NCBI GenBank assembly: GCA_024704765.1
Contig: JAKMXF010000330.1
Coordinates: 1 to 64,000, forward strand
Origin: Oopsacas minuta
Taxonomy: Eukaryota; Porifera; Hexactinellida; Lyssacinosida; Leucopsacidae
DNA length: 64,000 nt
Reading direction: 5' to 3'
Part shown: positions 11,615-24,300 of the stretch, piece after piece
How positions within the stretch are numbered: position 1 is the stretch's first letter
How the letters are laid out: each line of letters begins with the position of its first letter
Made by a program: the position numbers and the translations under genes
Notes under the pieces: model-generated
Database searches by the model: none
What the model saw: only the letters and a program-made list of their open reading frames with translations
Told to the model about the DNA's origin: nothing

Positions 11615-13396
11615 TCACAATAGTTTTGACAATTTCTTAAACGCATTGACTTTAGACTCTCTGTAAGGATAGTTCATGAATTTGTAGAGGCTAGGATCCA
11701 TGCCTTTAGGGAGAGGAGGGGTCTTAGCGTCCCCTACCCAAATATGTGAGACTCTATTCTGTTTCTCAGGTGTGCGGAATGATGTGTTATGTCTGGAGCT
11801 GTCAAGTAAACCAATATTATTATCATTCTCTTTGACATGTTGTGGAGAGTGTATTGGTTGTTTTTGGGGGAGACGAGAGTTCAATGGAGGACAGGTTTGA
11901 GAGATAGACTCACACCACTCCATGGAAGAACACCCAGGACTACTAGAAGGCATTAGTAGAGTTATTTCTGGTTTAGTACCATGTGTGGGTGTGTCTATAG
12001 GAATAGTATAGGAACGTTTTCCTTCCTCAGCAGCTATACAAGTATTGGAGTTAGAAGGTAGGAAAGGGAGACGGGGCTTGAGTATACGTGGTGCAGACAG
12101 GCCGTCAGGCTCCGTTATAAAGCTGTGGTGAGTTACTGAGTCCTGATAACTAGGAGAGGTAGGTTTATAGGACTGATAGCTACCATCAGGTCGGAATGAT
12201 ATTTGGAAGAGTCCCTTGGAAGAGTCCCGTACCTTAGAGGGAGTGTATGGTGACAGCTGTTGCGATAGTGTGCGAGATATCAATGGACTGTTATAGTTCT
12301 CTGAACTAATATCTTCTACTATCTGAGAAACTGTCTGAGAAAGGAGAGAAGCGATAGAAGAGAAATTCTTGACAACCTGTTGTATTGGAAGGAATTCTGA
12401 AATAACTCTATCCAATTTACAGAACTTTTCTGGATTAGAAATAAACTCCTGATGAGAAGAGGACTGTCTGTGTTCCTGTAAACATGAGTACCTGATGAGA
12501 CAGGCCTCGCAATACCCCCGTCGCTCTGTCTGCTGTTTCTTAGTACTAGCTTTCTGCTCATGGTTAATTGCAGGAGGTATACGAGTAGATTCTTCGTGTT
12601 TTCTTATCCGAATAGGAGACTTATCAATGAGAACCTGAGTAGGCTGTGTGTTGAGGAGAGGATTCATTTGTAGTTTGTTAAGACGTTGTAAGGTCACCAG
12701 AGGTTGTACACGACGCTTAGAAGTGCTGAGTTGTCCTGAAGAGTGAGTAAGGGTGGGATTAGAGGGAGCGATCAGTTTACCGTGTTCAAATCCAGGATCT
12801 AAACTAAGTTTTTCAAGAAATTCCATGACAGGCCATGAATCAAACTGTACGAATAGTGGTTTGAATCTGTTAGAAGTATCATCCACCTTCAGGAATGGAG
12901 CTTTCAGTCTCTTTGTACCATGAAGTAGATCCGGCCTATCCGCTCGTCTATTCTCCTGTCTCTTGGCCCTCTTAACAGCTCTGAGTGCTGCTTCCAGTGA
13001 CCAGACACGGACACCTAACCTCCTTGAGTTCTCCACTACATCTGTAGAGCCATTACACTGCATCTTAGCTGCTTGTAGTGCTAGAGCTTTACCTCTCGTG
13101 ACGATAGCAGTAGAAGGTTTATCCGTGCTGCGAGGTGAGTCAGCCCACATTCGAGATGAACTGGTACAGGCGGACAGAGGACTGAGAGGAGTGGATGAAT
13201 CTCTCCTGTCATTACCTGGCTGATTAGTTATCAATACATGTACGTCTTTAGAAAGAAAGTTCTCTACTTTACCACCAAATTTGATAATCTCTCTTCTCAG
13301 GCTATTCTCTTTTGGGTATCCTGGACAATGGATGTAGAATACGTTACGCAGACGAAATCTTGAGTCACTAAAATCCAATCTTTTCCGTCCCTTCAT
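11615..13396 (-). CDS. DBF4: DBF4, regulatory subunit of the CDC7 kinase
   Basis: Intronless, 593 aa. All three DBF4 motifs are present. Motif N is a BRCT-like region (about 18-145, with IIKFGGKVENFLSKDVHVLI and RLGVRVWSLEAALRAV). Motif M is at about 162-192 (RLKAPFLKVDDTS, then FKPLFVQFDSWP). Motif C is a CCHH zinc finger with C296, C299, H309 and H315 (GYCEACLIRYSCLQEHRQ). DBF4 binds and activates CDC7 through motifs M and C, and the complex phosphorylates MCM helicase to fire replication origins in S phase. The C-terminal half is Ser/Pro-rich and poorly conserved, as in other species. The start ATG sits just before the conserved N-terminal block. The neighbouring PIERCE gene is upstream on the same strand with about 0.8 kb between. 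Confidence 0.9.
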   Translation of the reverse strand: MKGRKRLDFSDSRFRLRNVFYIHCPGYPKENSLRREIIKFGGKVENFLSKDVHVLITNQPGNDRRDSSTPLSPLSACTSSSRMWADSPRSTDKPSTAIVTRGKALALQAAKMQCNGSTDVVENSRRLGVRVWSLEAALRAVKRAKRQENRRADRPDLLHGTKRLKAPFLKVDDTSNRFKPLFVQFDSWPVMEFLEKLSLDPGFEHGKLIAPSNPTLTHSSGQLSTSKRRVQPLVTLQRLNKLQMNPLLNTQPTQVLIDKSPIRIRKHEESTRIPPAINHEQKASTKKQQTERRGYCEACLIRYSCLQEHRQSSSHQEFISNPEKFCKLDRVISEFLPIQQVVKNFSSIASLLSQTVSQIVEDISSENYNSPLISRTLSQQLSPYTPSKVRDSSKGLFQISFRPDGSYQSYKPTSPSYQDSVTHHSFITEPDGLSAPRILKPRLPFLPSNSNTCIAAEEGKRSYTIPIDTPTHGTKPEITLLMPSSSPGCSSMEWCESISQTCPPLNSRLPQKQPIHSPQHVKENDNNIGLLDSSRHNTSFRTPEKQNRVSHIWVGDAKTPPLPKGMDPSLYKFMNYPYRESKVNAFKKLSKLL

Positions 13397-14201
13397 AAAA
13401 TCATAGACTCAAACTTTTCGTTGATGAAATGTAATTATTTCTACAATTTCTACATTACCGGTATTTATTCTTAGTTGAAGTTATCACTAATTTAATAATT
13501 CGATTGTCGTCTCTTTCACTGATTGTTCATAGGCTGTTAGGCAAGATATGAAATTTCATTCTCCTCTAATGGGAACTGCTCACGAAATTGTGCAAATTTA
13601 AATACGTATTACAATTCTCGGGTCCCGAAATTACTGAATTGCTAAAAATCATTTTGAAATCTCAGAATCAGACTACGTACGCACCCATTAACCCGGACAA
13701 GATGTTGAAACATAATCTTTAGCATCATTTCCTATGTGAAAATATGAATAATCACCATAAAGGTGTGAATGATAACAGGCCCAATTATCCTGAACCCAAA
13801 TCACGCCAGGGCGTAGAATTTATGTAACAAGTGTAACTGTAATCGATTGTGCACAGCACAGGCGTACTGTCGATATCTGAGCACTATAAGAGTAATCCGT
13901 AAATAGTTAAACTTAGGTATACCTTGAGTGTATCCTCGTGATAAAAATCGTAACATACTCGATAAAGAACCTACGTAATCGAATTATATGTTAAAGTAGT
14001 TCTTAGCTCCAGGTACCAGTATTTTGGTAATGTTACGAATATCAAGTTTTAAAACAGAACAAGAAGCTAGAGATAATATCAGAAATTCTGAATATGTTTT
14101 TAATAAAGTATTATAAGATTTCTTATAAATAGCAGAGTGAATGAAGCGAAAAGATTGTGTAAACTGAGTAATTAATCGATAATTATGATCAGTGAATGTA
14201 T
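13397..14201. other. Intergenic between DBF4 and PIERCE gene
   Basis: Contains a fragment (about 13590-13790) of the dispersed family at 26650-27070, with shared phrases such as ACAAGATGTTGAAACATAAT and GTGTGAA. No ORF of note. The promoter of DBF4 must lie here, but no defined site is visible. Confidence 0.4.
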
Positions 14202-14570
14202 TCACATTCGCTTATCTTTGTCCATTCCTGTGTTGAGTGAGTTGTTACGATACATGCCACATTTTCCAAGATGTTCAGTAAAACTTCTGTTCTTCCCTTT
14301 ATACATAATAGGCATTTCATGTACAGAGGGGGGTATAGATCCGTATGAAGAGCTTGATGTCTTGAAGACAGGGTTCTGTTGTTTCTGAGCACCGTATCCC
14401 TGAAACCAGTGGGGGCAGTCAAACCTTTCTGGGAGATTATCCGTGTGATACACCTCTGAGGTTCTCTGTAAAGCTTCAGAATTAGAGTCAGTCTCTAACT
14501 CAGATGAAGAAGGTTCAGGCTCAACCTCAGTAACTACAGCTTTGGTAGATTCAGTTGCCTGGGCAGCCAT
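14202..14570 (-). CDS. PIERCE1: Piercer of microtubule wall family protein (ciliary)
   Basis: Intronless, 122 aa. After a low-complexity acidic Ser/Glu-rich N-terminus, residues about 36-116 contain the conserved block of the PIERCE1/PIERCE2 (C9orf116/C15orf65) family: RTSEVYHTDNLPERF, YGSIPPSVHEMP, FTEHLGKCGMYRNNSLNTG. These are small microtubule inner proteins of motile-cilium doublets, so the gene implies a ciliated or flagellated cell type. Length is like the human members (about 120-136 aa). PIERCE1 and PIERCE2 cannot be told apart with certainty; the VHEMP and CGMYRNNSLNTG words are shared. Confidence 0.85.
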   Translation of the reverse strand: MAAQATESTKAVVTEVEPEPSSSELETDSNSEALQRTSEVYHTDNLPERFDCPHWFQGYGAQKQQNPVFKTSSSSYGSIPPSVHEMPIMYKGKNRSFTEHLGKCGMYRNNSLNTGMDKDKRM

Positions 14571-15445
14571 TGGCTTAGCTAATAATTAAATTAATTATAA
14601 GTTTAAGATAGAAAGATTCTAGAATAATTGAGAGTTGTACCATAATATCTATAGTTCATGAAGTTGACTTTCGGAAAATTTGATAATTATTTACACAAAA
14701 TATTAGAATATGATGGTAAAGATGTAAAACATGACACCACATGAAAATCTCAAATAAAAACTTCCCTCAACGGCTATATAGGTGTAGTCAAGTTTGCTGA
14801 ATCAGAAATCCGCATTGTCAAGCTTCTCACATCTAAATTAATAATCATTTTATGCAAGTTCATCGCGAAGCGGCGATACATAGGCTAGTTATATAAAATG
14901 ATACATCGCAACTTTTCTTGAGTACAGTGGGAATTTATCCATTGTGACATAGATGAAGTAAGAATACAGTATTTGTTGATATTGACTATACTCAGTAAGA
15001 ATTGCTGATGCCAGCAGATGTAGTCTTGTTCAATTTCTTGAAATTTAGAGGTGTCAACACGGTTGTTCCAGCTCACTTTTCAGGATTTGGAACCACATTA
15101 TACTCTATACTCTGGATTTGACGAGACACTTTCCAGAAAGGAAAAATACTAGAATAGAGATGTCTTTCAACATACAAATTAGTTCTAATTATATTTCTAG
15201 ATAATTCCCTTCAATTAAGGGAATAATTGCGGTTACTTTCGTTAAACATAATGCCACGTAAACTACGAAAGTCATTAATATTGTAGAAATGGACAGTTCT
15301 GCTGACATATTTGAATCAATCAATTCATATACTATGTATTTTTCGTTATAACAATTCAACAAACTAAATAAACAATAAATGACACATTACAACGCCCTAG
15401 TTATACATGTAAACCCTATCCATAGCATCCTATGCCATTCCAATG
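14571..15445. other. Intergenic, 5' of PIERCE gene
   Basis: No gene seen. At about 14862-14895 there is a short GC-rich hairpin-like motif (ATCGCGAAGCGGCGAT) followed by CTAG. It resembles the GC-rich heads of the repeat family at 54065-54595. Confidence 0.35.
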
Positions 15446-15449
15446 CCAA

Positions 15450-16510
15450 ATAAACGATATTTGATCGCTTCAACCAGAGATGGATAGCGCTCCTCATCAC
15501 ATTCCACGACCTTTGTGACGAAAAGGCAGCGAGAGGATTAGACCGTGTTAGAAAGTTTGAACTGTTCGGAATGAAAGCCGATACGGAGTGTCGTCACCAA
15601 ATGAACGAGCTCCGTGAGCTACAGGAGAGAATACTAGTTGACATCGAACTTAATCTGGCAAAGTTTATGACATCCCAGTCTGAGACCAGCGTTGTATTCA
15701 GGAGGCAATATACGCACTTAGGGGATCTGACTACAGGACTTGAGTTATGACATAATAGCCCCCTATATGCTTATTAGTTATTTAACCAAGGATGGTGGAT
15801 AATTTTGTTCACTTACTTCGATGTTAGGTATTTTGAGGATTGAGACAATCCTCGCTTGATTGGATGGTGTAATTTGTATATAATATAAAAATAAAATATA
15901 TCCACCATTCATGGTTAATACTAATAATCATACAGGAGGATTATTTTGCCAAAACCGGTAGTAACGGTTCGGGAAACATAGAAGCTCCTAGAGAATTACA
16001 TTATCCTAATGCTGTCGCTATTTACTCTAACATCAACAATATCTTTGTTGTAGAGGGAGGATTTGTATCATTATCACCCAAATATCTTCATCTTTTCTGA
16101 GAGAGGAGTCTACCCAGACAGCTTCACTCACAGGACATGATATTACCACATGGTATAGCTATACATAGGAACAATGTGTACGTCACACATACAGGAGTAT
16201 ATGTACATGTACATGTAGTGTTCTGTTTCAAATTAAGACATAATTCTGTAGAATTACTAAGCTAGAGACTAAGAGTCTTAGATTGGAGTGTAATCATCCT
16301 GCATACATGTGTTCTCTCACATGAACGCAGGATACCGGATGATTACTCTCAGGAGAGAGACTCCGCTCCCTTATATCAAGATGTTCCGAGATGGGAGTTG
16401 TTGACTCTCTGTACTTTGCTTGGTCCTGAAGAGAATATAATTATCTGTGATATGAATAGTCAGGGTATCAAAATATTCTCAAAAGAAGGCAGATTTATCC
16501 CATAACTGTC
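15450..16510 (+). pseudogene. Decayed TRIM/NHL-repeat gene remnant
   Basis: Three coding-like pieces lie in order on the plus strand but are broken by stops and frameshifts. First, a coiled-coil-like open frame at about 15453-15750 with no ATG (LCDEKAARGLDRV, RHQMNELRELQERILVDIEL). Second, at about 15985-16120, an NHL-like repeat (YPNAVAIYSNINNIFVVEGG), with the phrase IFIFSERGVYPDSF only readable after a frame change. Third, at about 16405-16504, LLGPEENIIICDMNSQGIKI followed by a stop. This is the order coiled coil then NHL repeats found in TRIM-NHL proteins, and it resembles the intact gene at 62640-63995. Several in-frame stops argue against an active single-exon gene. Splicing between pieces cannot be fully excluded. 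Confidence 0.65.
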
Positions 16511-18119
16511 CAGATTTTCTGGACATGTGTTGAGGCTAGTGTCCTGCTGAAACTTTCCAAAAACCTTTAATGTCCAGATTTTTTGTAGCCCAGTCTAATC
16601 AGTCTAATGCATCCTTCTAATTAGTACCTTACATCTAGCTTTTGTTTCACTCTTGTTGGCATGTTTAAGTATGTTATATTGACTCTAGGAGTACATGGAG
16701 ATCCCAACTGTATGATTGCCCTGTAGCATTATGCATTAGCTCTCATTAAAGATCAAAGTGTCGTGTTGTCTAAAATACTAGATAAAACTTCAAATAACTT
16801 ATGTGATAGGAAATTCCTATAAATCATGGATGGAATGATTTTTATCGAATTAATTGACAAACAAGCTTACTTGCTGTTATTTGTGTAATTTATTATACGA
16901 TTAGAAGTGAGGATTGAAATTCTGCCTTGGATAATTGTCTAACTTGGCCGGCCTGATGGCGCAATTCAGAGACCCCCCCTGACCAAATGGAAGTTTGACC
17001 TATTTGCTCTATTTAACCCCTCCTCAAATGCTGCGCGTGTGCTCAGTAATTTTACATTCCTCATATCGGTATGCTCACTCAACCCAATGAGTACTCACCT
17101 CAATCAGGGGTGTCGTGTAGGGGGAGCGCCGCTCCCACTACAAACTAAAGGTGGAGAGGCGCTCCCTCACTTTAACTTGATTATTGTTATTGTATTATGA
17201 TAAAGGTAGAAACTTTCCGCAGTTGCCCTTCTTTCGTACTCTAGTCAACTCCGCTTAATGGGGTAACATCTGCACCGAAGTAGGACAACATTATTTGAAG
17301 TATTTTTAGTTTATTTTACTCGTAATATGGATTACAACCAGGGACGTCGCCAGGATTTTTCACCCAGGGGGGGTAAAGAAATTAACAAGGGGCAAGACGA
17401 TGGGCAAGGTGTTTCACGGGTTTAGCAGGAGCATGCCCAGTGGCGAATCAATATATTTTTAGTTGGTTAGTACCATCCAGCTGGGCAGTTGCGTCGTGTG
17501 GCTTTGATGTATGGGGGGCAAAATTCAATCTGGTTGTCAACAAGTTCTAGATGTTTCCTACCAGATTGAATTTGTGCACCATAGATTTCAAAGCCTATGG
17601 GCGCTGTAAACAATTAGTAAGGTCCAAGAGCCAAACAATTGAAAGAAATAACATTTGGTCCGCAATTGCACCAGAAAGTTGTTTTTTTTCTGGTCGAGTA
17701 ATCATGTATAGCTCGGAGAATATTAGGTTGGCCTCCAGTCACATATGCACGACGCTACTGCAGGGTTACCGTGAGAATGGGAATTCTCATGGGAAAAACG
17801 TGGGAAATCCTATAGGAATTCCAATATAGATCCTGTGGGAATGGGATGGGAATTGAAATTCCGTTCCCACAGCAGCCGTGACGCCAGAGCATGCTCTCAG
17901 TCTTCTAGCCAATAAATCCTTCTCCAACATCAAAATTTGTAAATAAAGACATCGTATCTTGAACAAATCTAATTTTATACAAAGTTGACAACTATGCTAA
18001 CTTGTACAATCAAATCCTTCCTCAACATCAACAAAACTATAAATAAAGAGCCTGATCCTCACCAAAAGGTAAGTAGTTATTTATATTACTATCCAGCATG
18101 TAGATTTACATATTCGGCA
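16511..18119. other. Intergenic, fragments of hAT-like elements
   Basis: No gene. The stretch starting at about 17339 with CAGGGACGTCGCCAGGATTT looks like one end of a hAT-type element with no matching partner, so it is probably truncated. Near 17105-17160, GGGGGAGCGCCGCTCCCAC and GGAGAGGCGCTCCCTC are GC-rich repeat words. At 17770-17870 a repetitive purine-rich patch (GGGAATTC-like words) occurs. ORFs at 17551-17829 and 17985-18272 lie in this debris and have no recognisable content. Confidence 0.4.
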
Positions 18120-18127
18120 TGTATATT

Positions 18128-18961
18128 CAGTGGCGTACCAAACACTTTTGGTACCCCGGGAGGAATCCGAAGTTGGAACCACCCTTTTTCCGTGCGCATT
18201 TCAGGCCAACTTGAAACTATTAGTCAAAACAAAGCAATAATAATCTATTTATTCTATGTAAAGATATGTTAGATAATCCAAAGACGAAGTAATAGAGTAT
18301 TCAGTAGAAGTCTTAGCTAGTTCAGAGAACTTTTGAAACGCAGTCCTTCAAGGAAATTACAAAAATTTTTTTGCTTATATTCCATATCAAAAATGTGGCC
18401 TGAAATCGAGAATTCAGGGTGTGATTAAGAAATTTCAGACAAAGAAAACTGTAAAAACCTAAATAGTAGACCCGAAGCCCGTGCAAGTCATTCCGGGAGA
18501 AATAATTCTGAAGAATGTAATGGAAATTTTGGTCTAAAATCCAAAAATGGAAACATTTTTATGGTATTCATCTAGAACAAGCGCTAATCCTCGTAGATTT
18601 CAAACTACTATAATAATAGCTTGTATTCATCTTGTACACCATTTTAGTCTATAACTATGAGGTTTTTTAATCTCTCATAGATATTATGCACATTCGAAGC
18701 TAATTGTTCGGGCCCGTTGTTTTTGGCCCACCCTGTATGTGAGATGTTATTTTCAACATAAGTTTTGAATGTTAGATAATGTAGGTATGATGAATATATT
18801 TTGTTAGAGAAACCTATTATAGTTTAGCGGGTATGTATAGGAGCGCAGTAACTACATCTGGGATCTCAAAAATATATAATATAATGTATCTCTCTCAGTC
18901 AAAGTTGGCATCCCCCTCTGAGTAGCACTGGGGCGGGCCGCCCCCCCTTGATACGCCACTG
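18128..18961. mobile_element. Non-autonomous hAT element, 834 bp
   Basis: Left end CAGTGGCGTACCAA; right end TTGATACGCCACTG is its reverse complement with one mismatch. Both sides carry an identical 8-bp target duplication, TGTATATT (18120-18127 and 18962-18969), the hAT hallmark. The interior has no transposase. The intact duplication implies a fairly recent insertion. Confidence 0.88.
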
Positions 18962-18969
18962 TGTATATT

Positions 18970-21367
18970 CACCCAGTTATCTGGTCACTAGATCATGTAT
19001 TCTCACTCTTGTTCATAATTACAAATCCGCATGTATATTTATAATTCTGAACTCTAGCCAAAATAGTTACACATGATCTAGTGAATCGGTAACTGAGTAA
19101 ATTTAGTACAGTGACCCATTTGCCTAGGTAACCCTGTCAATCCGGCTGCAATAAACATCTTGACGAGCAATTTATAGAAGAAAAAGAGGTGTGAACAAAT
19201 ATGGCAAGGGGAACCATCCATGGCTGCCATGACATAACCCCTTTACCAATTCTTACACATTATGTGGACCCTCTCCCATAGACTGCAATAAGAGCATGAG
19301 TTTTAATGTAATCTTATTGTTAAGTGAAGTTTAATAAAGCCAGATTAAGCTAGCTTTGGAAATTGTATATCTAAATTCTAATAGTTTGTATTCAGGTTAA
19401 ATTCATATGTTTATATAAATATTTCCTTCTCCTCAATCTTGTTAACTTAAATAATGTCTATAATACGGAAAACTATTGTCTATAATCCTTTATAGCAAAT
19501 CGAACAGTTCGATTACGGTAATAAAATATTTACAAAACTTCTGCTAATTGTACACTATTCTGTATTATGTTTATATCGTAACAACTCGACAAACTAAAAT
19601 AGTATATACATGATAATTCCAGTTCAATTAATGAAATCAGTGTTCCTGGATGTTCCTGGAGATTTATGCGAATATGATTATCTAACCATACAGAATTAAC
19701 TATCGCTAGGCACGAACATAATTACGCACATTGATTGTAACTACCCTTAACATAATTATTAGAATATTGATAAGATATCTTCAAAAACTATTGGAAAGAT
19801 TCAGTTTGCAGGAACTACAAATATTTATTGTGCAATGTTAAGTTGCGATAGATTGCCAAGCTAAGATTAACCAAAATGTTAGTCAATTAATTCTAATGGA
19901 AATGCAATTAAAATAATTGTACAAAGGACTTTTAAGATGACTTTGCTGTTTTTCATTATACTTCTGATGGAATTATCATATTCTTTTCGCAGCCATTTTT
20001 GTATCAATTTTTTTGAAATTCCACTGATTTTGGAAAACTAATGGTTCTAATTGTTGCATAGTCAAATGAGGCCTAAATTTCATCAAAAAATATTCTAAGG
20101 GAGTGATAAATTTTAATTCACAAGTATTGGAGCCTTCTTCTGACACCGGCGCTTATTCAGGGAAATATGGTAACTACTGCCCAAAGGAGCCCGTAAATTT
20201 GAATACTAATAGATACCTTGAGCGCATTAGATTATTACATCATTAATATTGTATGAAAAGTTTAAAATTTCACATATATATTTTGTGATAACTTTATATT
20301 AATTGAGGAACGTAGTACCGTACCGAGAGTAATATCGTAAAACAGGAGGCTATGACGATTGTCTTAGATGGGCCATGGAAAAAGTATTCATAAAATTTAC
20401 ACTGTTTCTTGAATTCGCAACACGTATTCAGTATATTCCGTCACACAGCGACCTAGCAAGCGAAGCGCGATAGTTGTTAATACGAAACAAGTGTTTCTGT
20501 CAATCTGTGGGATAGTCAAACACTAATGAATACAATCTCTGGGGTAAGATAAAAGATCTTGGATCAAAATACAGGTGTTTGCTACGGCCTGCAAATAGAT
20601 AGATATTGCAATCACAGAATTGCTATAATCTATTTGTGAAATTAGCAATCATCAAATCACCAATTGATACCCAGGTTAATTGACATATTAAGATAATCAC
20701 AAGTTTGCTAATATTGATAAATTGTGGTGTTTCTAAACACAATAAGTGTTTGTCCATGAAAAAGTTGCTATAGGTAGTTTTTGCCTTTAGACGAATTGCT
20801 AGTAGGTGAAAACACTGTATAGTATATATGACTACGTCTAGTGACTCTAGTCTAACCAAAATCTTTTAACAGGTAAGTATTTCGTTAGTGTGCGATGCTT
20901 ATGTTATCGATATAGGAACACACATGTATTACTGATTATCTAAAAGTGCTCTTATAATTGAGAAGTCATCATCTCTATATTTAGACAGGACAAATAAACC
21001 TATCGGACAGATTTTGAGATAGAAAATATATTACGAAAAGTGTACGATCGGACACTATTTTTTGCAGTTGAATAAAATACCAAAGTGCGAAGGCTAAGAT
21101 ATGTTTCAGTGTAAACGTGATTCCGTGCAAACGTGTTTACCAGTTGATTTATGTGATCGCGTTTGCGCTGGTGCAATCGAGTTATTCGACTATAGTTAAA
21201 CATTTGGTTTGGTAATATAGTTACATATAATTTGCTTTGGTTAGCTTAATAATTTGATATATTGTAGTTATACGTGAGATTAATTAAATTTATCTCCAAA
21301 ATTTCGAACTTGTTTAATTGTAAAATTTTTATTATTGATCGTTTGAGGAATATATTATTCATGCCAT
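18970..21367. other. Gene-poor AT-rich region
   Basis: About 2.4 kb with no supportable gene, RNA or clear transposon. A GC-richer motif near 20450-20475 (CAAGCGAAGCGCGATAG) resembles the GC-rich heads near 14865 and 54560. Short ORFs on either strand have no recognisable content. Confidence 0.4.
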
Positions 21368-21375
21368 GACAGGTT

Positions 21376-24300
21376 CAGTGGCGGATCCAGGGGGGGGATA
21401 TGGGGGATATATCCCCCCCCACCAGACTTTTGGCCTCCTAGTCTTTCGAATTCATTCTGATTATTATTTTTATTTTTCTTACAATATTTCAATCATGTCC
21501 TTGATTTATAGCGTTTTTACAATATTTGTTGCTACTCAACTTCGCTCGGTTGTGAAATTAGTATAATGTACATATATATATATATAGCGCTAGGTTAGGT
21601 AATTGCCTTCACCTTTACCTTTGCTTGTATAACTCTGGACAGGTTTGACCACTTTTCAATTTTCCCTGACCATTTTTAATTTGCTTGCGTGTGGCCTGAT
21701 AGCTATTTGTACTTTGACTTTTTCTCATTTTTGTAAATCTAGATATACCAAATTTGATTATGAATCCCAAAAGAAAATGTTTATTGGATTATTTCAGTTC
21801 AAATGCTACTTCCAGTCAGTCATCTAACCCCGAGTTCAATCTGAATATAGATGGTAATGATACAACTATGCAAGAAACGTTGTTGGTAGACCCAGGATCA
21901 CTGTCAAATCAAGATTCTTCTTACATTGCTGAAGGTATGACAGAGAGGTCATCCTTGGATACCGATCTAGATTTATATGATATCGGACATTTGTATAAGT
22001 TCCGCGAGAATGATTGGTTTTTAGATTGTCCTGCACTCTCTGATTTACAAAAATTAAATTTGCTCGCAAAACATCGCATGCCTGATCTTAATTTTTCATT
22101 TCCTTTTGGTGAAAAGCTTATCAGTTCAGCTTCTAAGGGTGAAAGGAAGACTCAGAGGGTCTATTTATCATTTTCTCATATCACTGGAAAATTTGATTGT
22201 TTTAAATATTCGTTTTTAATTAAGGGAGTTGTTTGTGTTCATTGTGCACTGTTCACTTCGAGAGAAGTTGAAAATGATAAAGGAAAGTTAACAAAAGTTG
22301 GTTCATTTGTTCAAACTCCATTTACAAATTACAAAAAGATTCATGATAAGGTTAAAGAACATATTTTAAAAGATTACCACAAATCTGCTCAAGAACGAGC
22401 TGACATTTTCGTTTACAACATGCAAAATTCAAGAAGTATGGTAACATCAATTTGTGAAGCACGTAAGGACGAGGAAAATGAAAATAGGGAACGCCTTATT
22501 CCGATCATCAAAACGATAATCTTGTGTGGTAGATTGGGTATTGCTCTAAGAGGCTACAGGGATGATGGGCAATTAAATGATGAAGTTGATATCTCTGGAC
22601 AATCTGGGAATTTCCGTGTTTTATTAGCTTTTAGGGTTGAAAGTGGTGACAAATTATTAAAGGAATATTTAGTAAAAACCAATAAAAATGCGACGTATAT
22701 TTCAAAAACTATCCAGAACACGTTTATAGATCTGTGTGGCCAAGAAATTCTAAATACAATTGTAAGTGAAATACAGAAAATTGGATACTTTGCTATACTT
22801 GCTGATGAGACAACTGACAGTTCCCACCAAGAGCAGTTATGTTTCTGAAGATGCATTTATCAAAGAAGAATTTATATCTTACGGAGCAATGGAATTTGTG
22901 GATGCTAAGTCAATCACTGAAGAAATACTAGGTCGTGTTACATCTATTGGGTTGAATATTGACAATTATATAGCTCAACGCTATGACGGGTGTTCAACCA
23001 TGTCAGGCTATATTTCAGGAGTCGCTACGCGTATAATGAAACATGCTCCACTTGCAATATACTTGCACTGTGCAAGTCACAGATTAAACTTTGTGCTTAA
23101 TGATTCTTCAAAATTAACAGAAATAAGACACATGTTTGATATTGTTTCTGCGACGATAGATTATATCAATGATTCTTCTGGAAGAAGGAATGTTTTCGAC
23201 GCACAGTTAATTTCATATTGTTCCACTAGGTTTGTTGAGAGACATGATGCAATTATAAGATTCTGTTCCAATATTTCATCTATTGTTTTAGGCCTAGAAA
23301 GAATTATTAGCGACAATCATTTCAATTGTAAATCTCGAGCTCAAGCGCTTTCTCACTTAAATTCTATTAAAAATTCCTCCTTTTTAATATCACTAGCATG
23401 TGTTGGTAAAGTAATTTCAATTACTATTATTCTTTCCAAGATGTTGTAGACTGTGAATCTAAATTACGTTGAATGTATGCAATTAATTGAATCAACAATA
23501 GAAACGCTTGCCGTATTGAGAGAGGATTCACAACAATGGAATGGGAGTAAGCTTAGTGTATTCAGTACAGTTGAATCATACTCACAAATCTTAGGAATAA
23601 CACTGTCTAAACCAAGAAATTCGTCTAAAGGAATTCTCAGTATATCATATGATGAATCTTGTGTAACTATGAGTACTTCTTTGAATCTTACAAGTGAAAG
23701 TACCTGTGACTATTACAGACAAAAATTTGGATTCCCTACATAGATGGAGTTATTGAGTATCTAAATTTGAGATTTTCAGGTTAATCAAATATTGCGTTAC
23801 AATTGAATAGGTTATTACAAACAAATGAAATAAATATAAACTTACTCGAAACTGTGTATTCTTTCTATCAAACACTATTGAATAGTACACAAATGGAATT
23901 TTTTGAGGAATTTAGAGTCTTCCAATCATTTCAAAAAAAGTAGATACGGGAGATATCCATGAGTCCCTTTCAAGTTTGCCATTCCACTTCGAAAATGTAA
24001 AGAAATTATTTCAAATAGCATTGACATTACCTGTTACTACATGTACTCCAGAAAGATGTTTTAGTGCTATGAAAATTTTGAAAAACAGGCTCAGATCATC
24101 AATGTTGGACGAACAACTAAACGGGATTAGCTTTGATGTATATTCATAAGGATATAGAAATTGATATATCTAACGTAATCAATCGATTTGCACTTGGAAA
24201 AAAGCGCAAAATAGATTTTGTAATATAGTATCGTAATTTAGATTTTATATTTTTATATTTTATACTGAATGAATAATTTAACAGATATTCTATATACGTG

